Below, piece by piece: positions 32,095 to 40,550 of a stretch of DNA of 64,000 bases (positions within the stretch are counted from its first letter, which is position 1; each line of letters begins with the position of its first letter). A program made the translations under genes and the position numbers. The DNA comes from Flavobacterium geliluteum. GTDB taxonomy: Bacteria; Bacteroidota; Bacteroidia; Flavobacteriales; Flavobacteriaceae. The notes under the pieces were generated by a model. The model made no database searches. It saw only the letters and a list, made by a program, of their open reading frames with translations, and was not told where the DNA came from. The DNA is taken from assembly GCF_017948595.1 (NCBI RefSeq), contig NZ_JAGFBV010000018.1, forward strand, positions 23,053 to 87,052, written 5' to 3'.

Positions 32095-34244
32095 AAAAGC
32101 AAAATATAGAAGATATTTTTTCATCGATAGAACACTTTTCGAGCGTTCCACCACCCGAATTGTGGGACAAAATAGAAGAGCAGTTGGACCAACCCAAAAA
32201 GAAAAAAAGAGCTATTCTGTGGTGGTCTGCCGCCGCAAGTTTACTGTTGGGTCTATCGATTCCGTCTGTGCTTTATTTTAATTCAAAATCTGACAAAGCA
32301 ATTTCTCCCGGAGCAATAGAAAATAAAAATGTGTTTTTAAATAAAGAAATAGATACTGATCAAGATTCTAAAAACAGTACAATAAAAAGTAATACAAATA
32401 TTCAAACTGAAAAAACAATCAGAGTTTCAAGCATCAAAAACAAATCAGAACAATCAAATCAGAATGCGGCCAATCAAAACAATTTGGTTGTTGTAGAAGC
32501 AAATTCTTCAAGTAAAGTGAATGCTGAAACATCGCACGAAAAAACCAAAGAAAATGTCAAATCTGAAACTATAGCAGCAAAATCAACATTGACGGAAGAA
32601 AAACTTCCAAATGGATTTTCTCCAAATCAAAATACATCCTTTAAAAGTAATGATAATAAAGGAGTAGAAAATGCTAATGCCATAGTTTTAAATACTTCCC
32701 TTCAAAATAAAAACATTTCAAAAGAAGCTGTAGCAAAAGATAAATTCGATGCTGAAAACAAAATGGCAATCGCGGCAAATGATAATATTCAAAATAAAAA
32801 TGCTCCAAAAGAAGCTGTAGCAAAAGATAAACTCGATGCTGAAAATAAAGCAGCAATCGCGGCAAATGATAATATTCAAAATAAAAATACTTCAAAAGAG
32901 TCTGTAGCAAAAGACAAATTCGATGCTGAAAATAAAACGGCAATCACTGCAAATGATAATATTCAGAATAAAAATATTTCAAAAGAGTCTGTAGCAAAAG
33001 ATAAATTCGATGCTGAAAACAAAACGGCAATCGCGGCAAATGATAATATTCAAAATAAAAATGCTCCAAAAGAAGCTGTAGCAAAAGATAAATTCGATGC
33101 TGAAAATAAAACGGCAATCGCTGCAAATGATAATATTCAAAATAAAAATGCTCCAAAAGAGTCTGTAGCAAAAGACAAATTCGATGCTGAAAACAAAATG
33201 GCAATCGCGGCAAATGATAACATTCAAAATAAAAATGCTTCAAAAGAGTTTATAGCAAAAGATAAATTCGATGCTGAAAATAAAACGGCAATCACTGCAA
33301 ATAATAACATTCAAAATAAAACAAACGGAAGTCAATCTGGAATAGTAACCGAAAATTTACCTAGTCAGAAGGCGATTGCTTTTACTGAAAGAAAAAATAC
33401 CGATGCAACTGTTTTATTGACCAAAACCGATTCTCTGCAATTAGCCGAACTTCATAACTTGGAAGAATCACTAAAAAACCCGAAAAAAGAGAAGGAAATA
33501 GACGAAAAAGCAAGTCTGATATCTAAAGCCGAAAAATGGTCTGTCGAAGTTTTTGCAGGTATCGCCAATTCTGAAAACTATAAAAACGACAAAACTTTGG
33601 GCAATGTAAACTCGCCTAAACAAAGTAATGCTTACGGAGTAAAAACAAATTATAAACTCAATAAAAAATGGGCAGTAAGTTCTGGGCTAAAAATTAACGA
33701 ACTCGGGCAAAGTCTCGCCAATGTTTCGTATATCGATACAAAAAGCATTGCTTTTATGAAACCAGAAGAAGTCTCTGCCGATCGCTCACCATCAACCCGA
33801 ATTTCAAACAGTACTGATTTTGTTTTTGTAGCTTCTGCTACCAATGACAATGTTACTAATAATGTAAATAACGGAGTCATGAATACCGCTAGTTTTGAAA
33901 GTGGCGATGTAGACCAACGTTTGAAATATCTTGAAATGCCTTTTGAAGTTTCCTACTTTATTCTGAATAAAAATAAAACGACTGTAAGTCTGAATACGGG
34001 AGGTTTTGTTGGAAAATTAATTTCGAATGATGTGTATCTAAACGGTAGCGCTATTGGCGAGAACCAGAATGCGAACAGTTTTGTCTATGGCTCATTGTTA
34101 AGCAGTACTTTACAATATCGTTTGTACAAAAAAACAAATGTTTTTATAGAACCTGGAATGAATTATTATGTAAATCCGTTGGATAATCAGTCTTTCAACC
34201 AGTTTCAGTGGTCATTCAATTTTGGGTTAAATGTTTCGTTCTAA
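32091..34244 (+). CDS. Repeat-rich protein with anti-sigma-like N-terminus and C-terminal outer-membrane barrel
   Basis: A 717-residue protein with four parts. Residues 1-43 are polar and carry IFSSIEHFSSVPPPELWDKIEEQL, as in small cytoplasmic anti-sigma segments. A single transmembrane helix follows (about 44-63). About 64-205 is low-complexity, Asn/Lys/Ser-rich. Residues 206-408 are seven tandem 29-residue repeats (NKNxxKExVAKDKFDAENK...). About 480-717 looks like an outer-membrane beta-barrel (OMP_b-brl, AEKWSVEVFAGIAN to the terminal Phe). It could therefore span the envelope from inner to outer membrane and pass a signal to the sigma factor, with which it overlaps by 4 bp. That topology is inference. 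Confidence 0.8.
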   Translation: MKKQNIEDIFSSIEHFSSVPPPELWDKIEEQLDQPKKKKRAILWWSAAASLLLGLSIPSVLYFNSKSDKAISPGAIENKNVFLNKEIDTDQDSKNSTIKSNTNIQTEKTIRVSSIKNKSEQSNQNAANQNNLVVVEANSSSKVNAETSHEKTKENVKSETIAAKSTLTEEKLPNGFSPNQNTSFKSNDNKGVENANAIVLNTSLQNKNISKEAVAKDKFDAENKMAIAANDNIQNKNAPKEAVAKDKLDAENKAAIAANDNIQNKNTSKESVAKDKFDAENKTAITANDNIQNKNISKESVAKDKFDAENKTAIAANDNIQNKNAPKEAVAKDKFDAENKTAIAANDNIQNKNAPKESVAKDKFDAENKMAIAANDNIQNKNASKEFIAKDKFDAENKTAITANNNIQNKTNGSQSGIVTENLPSQKAIAFTERKNTDATVLLTKTDSLQLAELHNLEESLKNPKKEKEIDEKASLISKAEKWSVEVFAGIANSENYKNDKTLGNVNSPKQSNAYGVKTNYKLNKKWAVSSGLKINELGQSLANVSYIDTKSIAFMKPEEVSADRSPSTRISNSTDFVFVASATNDNVTNNVNNGVMNTASFESGDVDQRLKYLEMPFEVSYFILNKNKTTVSLNTGGFVGKLISNDVYLNGSAIGENQNANSFVYGSLLSSTLQYRLYKKTNVFIEPGMNYYVNPLDNQSFNQFQWSFNFGLNVSF
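32706..33314. repeat. Seven in-frame 87-bp tandem repeats inside the anti-sigma-like gene
   Basis: Seven units of exactly 87 bp (29 codons) lie head to tail without gaps. They differ by a few substitutions each, mostly at codons 4-9 and 20-23 of the unit. The next unit begins and breaks off after two codons. High identity at the DNA level suggests recent expansion and length variation between strains. Confidence 0.95.
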
Positions 34245-34289
34245 AAAAATTGATGTATTTTTAGTCCCATATTTACCATACTTATTAAA

Positions 34290-34826
34290 ATGACACCACA
34301 CAATAATTGGATTGAAAAAAGCGTACCAAATGATTTAATTATTGCAAAAGAATTGATTTACGACAGGCATAAATTAGAGTGCACTGTACCTTTGTCAGAA
34401 CCTGAAAGCCAGGATTATAATGCGTTTAGATTTACTCTTAATTCGATAAAAATTTGTTATCGAACAGCCAAAATCACACCTACAAAAACGGGGCAGTTTG
34501 TTACTTTATGGAAACGAAATAAAGATAAAATTATCGAGCCTTTTGATTCGGATGATCCTATAGACGCCGTAATTGTTAGTGTTAGAAAGGAAAACGATTT
34601 GGGGCAATTTATTTTTCCTAAACACATATTACTTAAAGAAGGAGTTTTTTCTACTTCAAATAAAGAAGGTAAGCGAGCAATTCGGGTTTATCCGCCTTGG
34701 GACGAAACAAACAGCAAGCAGGCACAAAAAACACAACAATGGCAGTTAAAATATTTCTTTTGGATTACTGCCGAAAAAAGCCATTTGATCACTGACTTTC
34801 TTCATAATACAATTGAAAAAACATAA
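34290..34826 (+). CDS. MepB family protein
   Basis: A 178-residue protein of the MepB family (first described next to a Staphylococcus multidrug efflux gene, function unknown). Typical features are EPESQDYNAFRFTLNSIKICYRTAKITPTKTGQFVTLWKR, then FDSDDPIDAVIVSV, the IFPKHILLKEGVFS strand and the KRAIRVYPPWD motif. No signal peptide is present, so it is cytoplasmic. Its 3' end overlaps by 38 bp the 3' end of the convergent response regulator gene, so the two transcripts could pair. Confidence 0.92.
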   Translation: MTPHNNWIEKSVPNDLIIAKELIYDRHKLECTVPLSEPESQDYNAFRFTLNSIKICYRTAKITPTKTGQFVTLWKRNKDKIIEPFDSDDPIDAVIVSVRKENDLGQFIFPKHILLKEGVFSTSNKEGKRAIRVYPPWDETNSKQAQKTQQWQLKYFFWITAEKSHLITDFLHNTIEKT

Positions 34827-35442
34827 TCAAATCGGCAACGTTATCAAGGTCCAGTTTTTCAAAAATCCTGTTTTTAAAGGTACTTACCGTGTTTTTTTTA
34901 ATGTCAAGTAATTCAGAAATTTCAAGATTTCCATAACCCCTGATGAGCAGTTTTGCAACCTCTATCTCTCTTTTAGACAAGTGATCAATTGGATTTATTG
35001 ACTTTTTAGAGATATAAGTATCCAAAATTTTGTTCTTTACATTAACAGACAAATATTTTCCTGTGAGTACCATACTTTTTATCGCTGCCGCCATATCCTC
35101 CATCGTGCTCCCTTTATTAAGATAGCCTGAAGCACCCGCGTTCAGATATCGCATGGCATAAATATTTTCATCATAGGCAGAAAACATCAAAATCTTGATC
35201 TCTGGCTGAATATTTAAAATATCGCTTATTAAGTTTAAACTACTTCCGTCAGGAAAATTGATATCTAAAATCATGATGTCAATTTTAGTTTCGTTCAGTA
35301 CTTTAAAAGTATCTTTGAAAGTTCCTGCCTGATAAATTTCTGCGCTGGGAAATTCAGATTTTATCAACAAAGCAATGCCCTGCCTTACAACACTATGATC
35401 ATCTGATAATAAAAAATTATTTTTTTTTGATAGTTGTGTCAT
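34789..35442 (-). CDS. LuxR/NarL-type response regulator
   Basis: A 217-residue regulator. The receiver domain (about 9-125) has the acidic pair in LLSDDHSVVRQG (14-15), the phosphoacceptor Asp60 in MILDINFPDG and a Lys in YLNKGST. The C-terminal LuxR helix-turn-helix is HLSKREIEVAKLLIRGYGNLEISELLDIKKNTVSTFKNRIFEKL (about 154-197). It follows the histidine kinase gene by 40 bp on the same strand. A NarL-type regulator beside a HisKA-type kinase is a less common pairing, seen in flavobacteria. The start is an ATG without a clear ribosome site. Confidence 0.94.
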   Translation of the reverse strand: MTQLSKKNNFLLSDDHSVVRQGIALLIKSEFPSAEIYQAGTFKDTFKVLNETKIDIMILDINFPDGSSLNLISDILNIQPEIKILMFSAYDENIYAMRYLNAGASGYLNKGSTMEDMAAAIKSMVLTGKYLSVNVKNKILDTYISKKSINPIDHLSKREIEVAKLLIRGYGNLEISELLDIKKNTVSTFKNRIFEKLDLDNVADLIMFFQLYYEESQ

Positions 35443-35482
35443 TATTTTTTTGACTAATTATTTTATTTGATTAAAATTTCTT

Positions 35483-37195
35483 TTACATTTTATTTAACAA
35501 CAAGCTGAATGTGATTGTGGTTCCTTTTCCTTCCTGACTTTCAACATGGATTTCGCCTCCAAACAAAGTCACTATTTCTCTGCACAAATTCAGTCCCAAA
35601 CCAACACCCAAATCATATACTTTTTCTGAGACCATACCCTGATAATACGATTCAAAAATATTTTTCAAATCCTGGTCTGCAATACCTATTCCGTTATCTT
35701 TTACTGACACTTTCAAATTATATTCCAAATTTGATTTGTCTTCTAAATCAAGCACCACTAAAATTAGTCCATTTTTAGTAAACTTGTTGGCATTACCTAT
35801 AATATTATAAAAAAGTTGGTGAATTTTTCCTGCATCAGAGTAAACTTTACAATTTGCATCTATATTCGATTGCATTTCTACCTTATTACCCTTACTTTCG
35901 GCCAGATATGCCAAAGAACTAATAATTTGATCCAGTTCTGATTTCAGCATAATTTCCTTGTGCTGCAGATCAAATTTGCGGTTTTCATCTTTTGAATAAG
36001 CTAAAATTTGATTGGCCAGAAGCAATAATGAATTGGTCGTAAACTCAATTGATTTAAAAACTTCTTTCGCCTCTTTTTCTTTTACCATCGAATCAATTAT
36101 TGAACTGTAAATCGAAATAATACTTAACGGAGATCTGATTTCGTGACTAATCATTCCCATAATTCTATTTTTAAAACTCAAACTTTGACTGATTTTTTGC
36201 TGTGCAATAGTTAGTCTTTTTTCGTAATCAAACGAGATGCGGGTAAAATTTAAAAGCATTATCGTGATAAACAACATCAATAAAATCAATATCACAATAT
36301 GATAACTTCGTACAGATTTGTTGACTTCATATTGATTTAGAATGTTTTCTTTATTCTTTTTTTGCAAATCGTTTATTGTGTTGATATAACTAGGAAGAAT
36401 GCTCTGGCTTAACTTAAATACATCTTTATTAACGCCGATAAGCTCCTGATCTTTCTCTCTTAAATTAGAAAATGTACTTTTTATTTTATCAAATTCAGTT
36501 TTATAAAATGCATTAGTTTCTGCAAAAAGATTCGCTATTTGCTCCTCTAAACTTCCTGAGACCACTTTATTTTTGTATTTCATGGTCACCACGATATTCA
36601 ATTGCTCTTTTTGTATCTCGGTTTTTCCGGCTATGGCGCTTCCTAAACGGGCAAGAAGTCCTTTTTTTGCAATGCTGTCTATTTTTAAAGTCGAATGTAC
36701 TTTTATACTATCTATTATTTTTTCTGATTCAAATTTAGTAAAATCCGCAATTCTCGATTGCTGATTACTGCCTGACTTTAGACCGTGATCCAAGACAGAA
36801 TCTATAGCATGTTTTAGGAGAGAAATATCCAGCTGAGTTTGATCTCTTTTTAATAATGTTTCTTTCAAAGCATTGTTATTCTTGGTGATAGACTCAAGAC
36901 TATCTATCAAAAAACTCATTTGCTTTAATGAATTTGTGTATTTGTTTAATGCCTTCTCGTCTTTAGTATTCAGATAATCATAAAAATATCCTTGAGAAAT
37001 AATAAAAGAATTATTGACCTTGATTGTAAACTCCGATAATTTATCCAAAACAGCCATTTCATCAAACTTTTTTGCAATCTTATCCTCGTTTGATGTTTGA
37101 TGGTACCAAATAAAAATTACCGCCATCTGCAAAATAATAACGCAACACAACAACGTGTAATGTATTGCTTTACGATATTCAAATTTTAGTCGCAT
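35483..37195 (-). CDS. Sensor histidine kinase
   Basis: A 570-residue membrane kinase. TM1 is at about 12-30, a long periplasmic helical sensor runs to about 298, and TM2 is at about 299-318. The dimerization domain has the phosphoacceptor His in MGMISHEIRSPLS (about 350). The ATPase domain shows NIIGNANKFTKNG (N box), VSVKDNGIGI (G1) and GVGLGLNLCREI (G2), ending TTITFSLLL. The stimulus is unknown; the periplasmic region is coiled-coil-like and Lys/Glu-rich. It is followed by its response regulator. Confidence 0.94.
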   Translation of the reverse strand: MRLKFEYRKAIHYTLLCCVIILQMAVIFIWYHQTSNEDKIAKKFDEMAVLDKLSEFTIKVNNSFIISQGYFYDYLNTKDEKALNKYTNSLKQMSFLIDSLESITKNNNALKETLLKRDQTQLDISLLKHAIDSVLDHGLKSGSNQQSRIADFTKFESEKIIDSIKVHSTLKIDSIAKKGLLARLGSAIAGKTEIQKEQLNIVVTMKYKNKVVSGSLEEQIANLFAETNAFYKTEFDKIKSTFSNLREKDQELIGVNKDVFKLSQSILPSYINTINDLQKKNKENILNQYEVNKSVRSYHIVILILLMLFITIMLLNFTRISFDYEKRLTIAQQKISQSLSFKNRIMGMISHEIRSPLSIISIYSSIIDSMVKEKEAKEVFKSIEFTTNSLLLLANQILAYSKDENRKFDLQHKEIMLKSELDQIISSLAYLAESKGNKVEMQSNIDANCKVYSDAGKIHQLFYNIIGNANKFTKNGLILVVLDLEDKSNLEYNLKVSVKDNGIGIADQDLKNIFESYYQGMVSEKVYDLGVGLGLNLCREIVTLFGGEIHVESQEGKGTTITFSLLLNKM

Positions 37196-37460
37196 GATAC
37201 TATTTTTTACCTGGTAAATTAATCTCTAATTTGTAGTAATTTAATACTGTAAAAGTACTACAATTATATTCAAAAACTTACAAAAAACAACACTTAACGG
37301 CTAACTTAGCGCGAACGATATTTTAATTAACAGGTAATTTATGTCAATTGCAATAAAAACAAATACAGCAACTATAGAAATCCTGTTTTTAGGTTTGAAT
37401 AATAAAACGAAAACGAGTATAATGTTTTCGAAACAAAACCTATGTCGCTCGATAATTACT

Positions 37461-37468
37461 TATTTTTG
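37461..37468 (+). promoter_or_regulatory. -7 box (TATTTTTG) of the pseudouridine synthase gene
   Basis: Exact match to TAnnTTTG. It lies inside a longer open frame that could begin at 37442, and so argues for translation from the ATG at 37499 instead. Confidence 0.5.
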
Positions 37469-37498
37469 TACACCAAAGCATCATTACAAAACAGCGCA

Positions 37499-38101
37499 AT
37501 GTTAGAAAATACCCAGCATCAACATTTTATACTTTTTAAACCTTATGGCTATTTAAGTCAATTTATTTATGAACTTAAAAGAAAGAAAAAACTTTTAGGC
37601 GAAATTTATAATTTTCCTCAAGGCACTATGGCCATTGGTCGTCTTGATGAAGACTCGGAAGGATTGCTTTTGCTAACCACTGACGGAAAAGTAAGTGAGC
37701 AAATAAGAAGTAAAAAAGTGGATAAAGAATATTATGTTCAGGTTGATGGTGTAATTACTCCCGAAGCTATTGAGCAATTGCAAAAAGGGGTCGAAATTGG
37801 ATTTGACGGTGGCAAATACATTACAAAACCCTGCCGTGCTTTTATCGTTACTGAAGTCCCTGATTTCGGGCCAAGAGCAAAAAAAATAAGAGATGAGCGC
37901 CATGGACCAACTACATGGGCCTCTATAACAGTAAATGAAGGAAAATTTCGTCAGGTACGAAAAATGACTGCGGCAGTAGGATTTCCAACGTTGCGATTGG
38001 TTCGTGTACGCATTGGAAATGTATATTTGCAAAACTTAAAAGCTGGGGAAGTTTTAGAGGTTTCTAATTTTAACATCGATGATGCTACTCAAAAGCTTTA
38101 A
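37499..38101 (+). CDS. rRNA pseudouridine synthase (RluE-like)
   Basis: A 200-residue enzyme of the RsuA/RluE family that isomerises uridine in 23S rRNA. The catalytic loop is AIGRLDEDSEGLLLLTTDG (about 44-62, with the catalytic Asp in RLD). Other motifs are KEYYVQVDG and INEGKFRQVRKM-like VNEGKFRQVRKMTAAVG. Like RluE it lacks an N-terminal S4 domain. The ATG at 37499 was chosen because a promoter -7 box lies just upstream and family proteins begin close to HFILFKPYGYLSQF. It is followed by trmL after 26 bp. Confidence 0.92.
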   Translation: MLENTQHQHFILFKPYGYLSQFIYELKRKKKLLGEIYNFPQGTMAIGRLDEDSEGLLLLTTDGKVSEQIRSKKVDKEYYVQVDGVITPEAIEQLQKGVEIGFDGGKYITKPCRAFIVTEVPDFGPRAKKIRDERHGPTTWASITVNEGKFRQVRKMTAAVGFPTLRLVRVRIGNVYLQNLKAGEVLEVSNFNIDDATQKL

Positions 38102-38127
38102 TTTTTTAATCTTTTTAATATAAAAAA

Positions 38128-38583
38128 ATGCTAAATGTTGTTCTTGTAGAACCTGAAATACCAAACAATACGGGAAATATTGGTCGATTATGTGTGGGTA
38201 CCGAAAGTAGATTACATTTGATCCATCCGTTTGGGTTTGTAATTAATGATAAAAACCTAAAGCGCTCCGGTTTGGATTATTGGGTACACCTTGATGTAAC
38301 TGAATATGAAAATATAGAAGAATGGATGCAGCAAATTCCGGATCGATCACGTGTTTTTTTGATGAGTTCGCATGCTGAGAAATCGTATTTGGAAACCGAA
38401 TTTCGTGACGGAGACTGGTTGGTTTTTGGCAAAGAAAGCGTTGGACTGAGCAAGGAAGTGTTGGCTCTTTTTGAAAATCATCTGACAATCCCGATGTCAA
38501 AATTGATACGCAGTTTTAATATTGCCAATTCTGTGGCTTTTGTACTTGGTGAAGCCAAAAGGCAAATTGGGTTGAAACTTTAA
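38128..38583 (+). CDS. trmL: tRNA (cytidine/uridine(34)-2'-O)-methyltransferase TrmL
   Basis: A 151-residue SPOUT methyltransferase that uses S-adenosylmethionine to methylate the wobble ribose of tRNA-Leu. Key motifs are LVEPEIPNNTGNIGRLC (6-22), LIHPFGF, FGKESVGLSKEVL (about 104-116) and the knot-forming IPMSKLIRSFNIANSVAFVLGEAKRQ. Length matches TrmL. It lies 26 bp after the pseudouridine synthase gene, forming an RNA modification pair, and a family A repeat follows. Confidence 0.96.
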   Translation: MLNVVLVEPEIPNNTGNIGRLCVGTESRLHLIHPFGFVINDKNLKRSGLDYWVHLDVTEYENIEEWMQQIPDRSRVFLMSSHAEKSYLETEFRDGDWLVFGKESVGLSKEVLALFENHLTIPMSKLIRSFNIANSVAFVLGEAKRQIGLKL

Positions 38584-38618
38584 TATGTTTTTTTTTTTAA
38601 ATTATGAATACGACTGCT

Positions 38619-38699
38619 CTAGCCCTTATGGGAGCGGCATCCTTTTGTTTTTTTCTTTAAAAAACAAAAGATACAGCGGACAGCAGGATGAGCTCCTGA
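38619..38699. repeat. Dispersed REP-like repeat family A, copy 2
   Basis: About 81 bp, TCTAGCCCTTATGGGAGCGG to GAGCTCCTGA, with the same central hairpin as copy 1 and the same orientation. It sits between the convergent trmL and ABC transporter genes, where it could stop transcription from both sides. Confidence 0.85.
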
Positions 38700-38707
38700 G
38701 AAAAATA

Positions 38708-39484
38708 TTAGGTAATTACAAATTTGCCTTTTTCTGCATCAAAAGCAATGTGTTCGTCTTTGAATAATGTTGCGAAATTTCCTTGTGAAATTAAGTTACA
38801 CGGTTCGTCCTGCACGACTAAATTGGGCGTCATAATAATCATTTCGTCACTTAATTGTATCGCCAAATCGATGTCGTGAGTAGAAAATAAAATGCATTTA
38901 TTGGTCTCGTGCGTGAGTTTTTTTAGTAATTTGAATAACGACACTTTGTGCAATAGATCGAGGTGTGTGGTGGGTTCGTCGAGAATAATGAGCGGCGTAT
39001 CTTGTGCCAAAGCCCTTGCTATTAATACTTTTTGCAATTGTCCATCGCTAATTTCGTAATGCTTTTTTTTGGCCAGATGCGAGATTTGGGTGAGTTCCAG
39101 CGCCTCCTGAACTTTCTGGATATCGGTTGAAGTTAGAGTCCCAATCCAGTTGGTATAGGGCTGCCTTCCTAAAGCTACGAGCTCGAAAACAGACAGATTG
39201 CTTGAAGGCAGTTTTTCGGTTAAAACCAAACTTAAATTTTGTGCCAAATCTAAGGGTGAGTAAGCCGTGATGGTTTTATCTTTGAGAAAAACATGTCCCG
39301 CCAAAGGTTTCTGAATCCCAGTAATAGTGCGCAACAAAGTTGATTTTCCGATTCCGTTTGCACCGATTAGCGAGATGAGTTTTCCGGAAGCGAAATTCAA
39401 ATTTAGATTTTCTGCAATGGTCACCGTATTATTTTTGGACTTATAGCCAATAGTTAAATTTGAAGTGGTTAAAATATTTTTCAT
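38708..39484 (-). CDS. ABC transporter ATPase (BtuD/FecE type)
   Basis: A 258-residue ATPase of the iron-siderophore/heme/B12 import class. Walker A is GANGIGKST (about 38-46), the Q-loop region follows, the signature is ISDGQLQK in place of LSGGQ (one changed residue, Gly to Asp), and Walker B is LIILDEPTTHLDL, with switch His in FSTHDID. It pairs with the FecCD-type permease 36 bp upstream. The neighbouring cobalamin genes suggest corrinoid as substrate, but heme or siderophore is possible from sequence alone. Confidence 0.92.
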   Translation of the reverse strand: MKNILTTSNLTIGYKSKNNTVTIAENLNLNFASGKLISLIGANGIGKSTLLRTITGIQKPLAGHVFLKDKTITAYSPLDLAQNLSLVLTEKLPSSNLSVFELVALGRQPYTNWIGTLTSTDIQKVQEALELTQISHLAKKKHYEISDGQLQKVLIARALAQDTPLIILDEPTTHLDLLHKVSLFKLLKKLTHETNKCILFSTHDIDLAIQLSDEMIIMTPNLVVQDEPCNLISQGNFATLFKDEHIAFDAEKGKFVIT

Positions 39485-39520
39485 TTTTACTGCTTTACTG
39501 CGTTGCCAGATGAATCCTTT

Positions 39521-40549
39521 TTACTGAAAATTTCTTTTTTGAACCAAAAGCCAAATTACGACCGGAGCTCCGATTATAGAAGTAATTGCGTTGATAGGAA
39601 GGGTGACATCAAAACCTGGCATTTGTGAAACCACATCGCAAAAAAGCATTATTATGGCACCCAAAAACAAGGTGCTCCAAAACAAAATCGTATGATTACT
39701 AGTTTGAAATGTTAGCTTTGCAATATGAGGAACAGCCAGACCTACAAACGCAATTGGCCCCGCAAAAGCAGTGATACTTCCTGCTAAAATACTAGTAGCC
39801 AAAATAATGACTAAACGGGCTCTTTTAAAATTTAAACCCATACTTTTAGCATAATTCTCGCCCAAAAGCAACGCATTTAAGGGTTTGATACTTCCCGCAC
39901 TTAAAGTCAGACCCAAACCGACACAAACAGTCAAAATAAAAATCGTACTCCATGACAGGCTTCCGAGATTTCCCATAGACCAAAAAGTAAATTTTTGAAG
40001 CTGTTCTGCCGTACTAAAGTACGTTAAAACACTGACAATAGCGGTGGTAAAACTTCCAAACATCAAACCTACAATCAAGATGGCCATCGTATCTCGTAAT
40101 TGTTGCGAAACTACTAAAACCAATAATAAAACCAAGGTACTGCCAACTGTAGATGCGAGGACGATCCCGTAAGACGATAAGGCAATTTCACTTAAAAAAG
40201 AAGGCAAAAACCCTGCTCCCAAAATCACAAAAGCAACCCCTAAACTGGCGCCGGAACTTAGTCCTAAAACATAAGGTCCCGCCAGCGGGTTTCTGAATAA
40301 AGTTTGCATCAGCAAACCACTAACTGATAATCCCGTACCTACCAAAACAGCCGTAATTGCTTTGGGTAAGCGATAATTGATTATAATATATTCCCATGTA
40401 GATTTACTGGCGTGACCACCTGTTAAACTAGTACAAACTTCCTTAAAAGGAATCGTTACAGAACCTAAACTGATACTAACAAAAAACATGATTACAAGCA
40501 CAAAAGCCAGTAACAGGAATAAAAATATATTTCGCTTTTTATTTGCCAA
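39521..40549 (-). CDS. FecCD/BtuC family ABC permease
   Basis: A 342-residue inner-membrane permease with about ten transmembrane helices. Family motifs include RLPKAITAVLVGTGLSVSGLLMQTLFRNPLAGPYVLGLSSGASLG (about 54-98), and near the C-terminus AGPIAFVGLAVPHIAKL with PINAITSIIGAPVVIWLL. It forms the channel of the importer with the ATPase downstream and the binding lipoprotein 1 bp upstream. Confidence 0.95.
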   Translation of the reverse strand: MANKKRNIFLFLLLAFVLVIMFFVSISLGSVTIPFKEVCTSLTGGHASKSTWEYIIINYRLPKAITAVLVGTGLSVSGLLMQTLFRNPLAGPYVLGLSSGASLGVAFVILGAGFLPSFLSEIALSSYGIVLASTVGSTLVLLLVLVVSQQLRDTMAILIVGLMFGSFTTAIVSVLTYFSTAEQLQKFTFWSMGNLGSLSWSTIFILTVCVGLGLTLSAGSIKPLNALLLGENYAKSMGLNFKRARLVIILATSILAGSITAFAGPIAFVGLAVPHIAKLTFQTSNHTILFWSTLFLGAIIMLFCDVVSQMPGFDVTLPINAITSIIGAPVVIWLLVQKRNFQ

Positions 40550-40550
40550 T

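Noticed and set aside
32674..33243. Minus-strand ORFs with repeated Leu/Tyr-rich units opposite the anti-sigma-like gene
   Set aside because: They are the complementary reading of the 87-bp coding repeats; the plus-strand product has a sensible domain layout and overlaps the sigma gene.
32706..33314. Tandem 87-bp repeats as a CRISPR array
   Set aside because: The units are contiguous without unique spacers and encode protein in frame; no cas gene is present.
37442..37498. Longer start of the pseudouridine synthase
   Set aside because: A promoter -7 box lies inside this stretch and the family homology begins after the ATG at 37499.
38585..38767. 60-codon plus-strand ORF after trmL
   Set aside because: It lies in the family A repeat and the 3' end of the ABC transporter gene, with poly-Phe/Lys from A/T runs.
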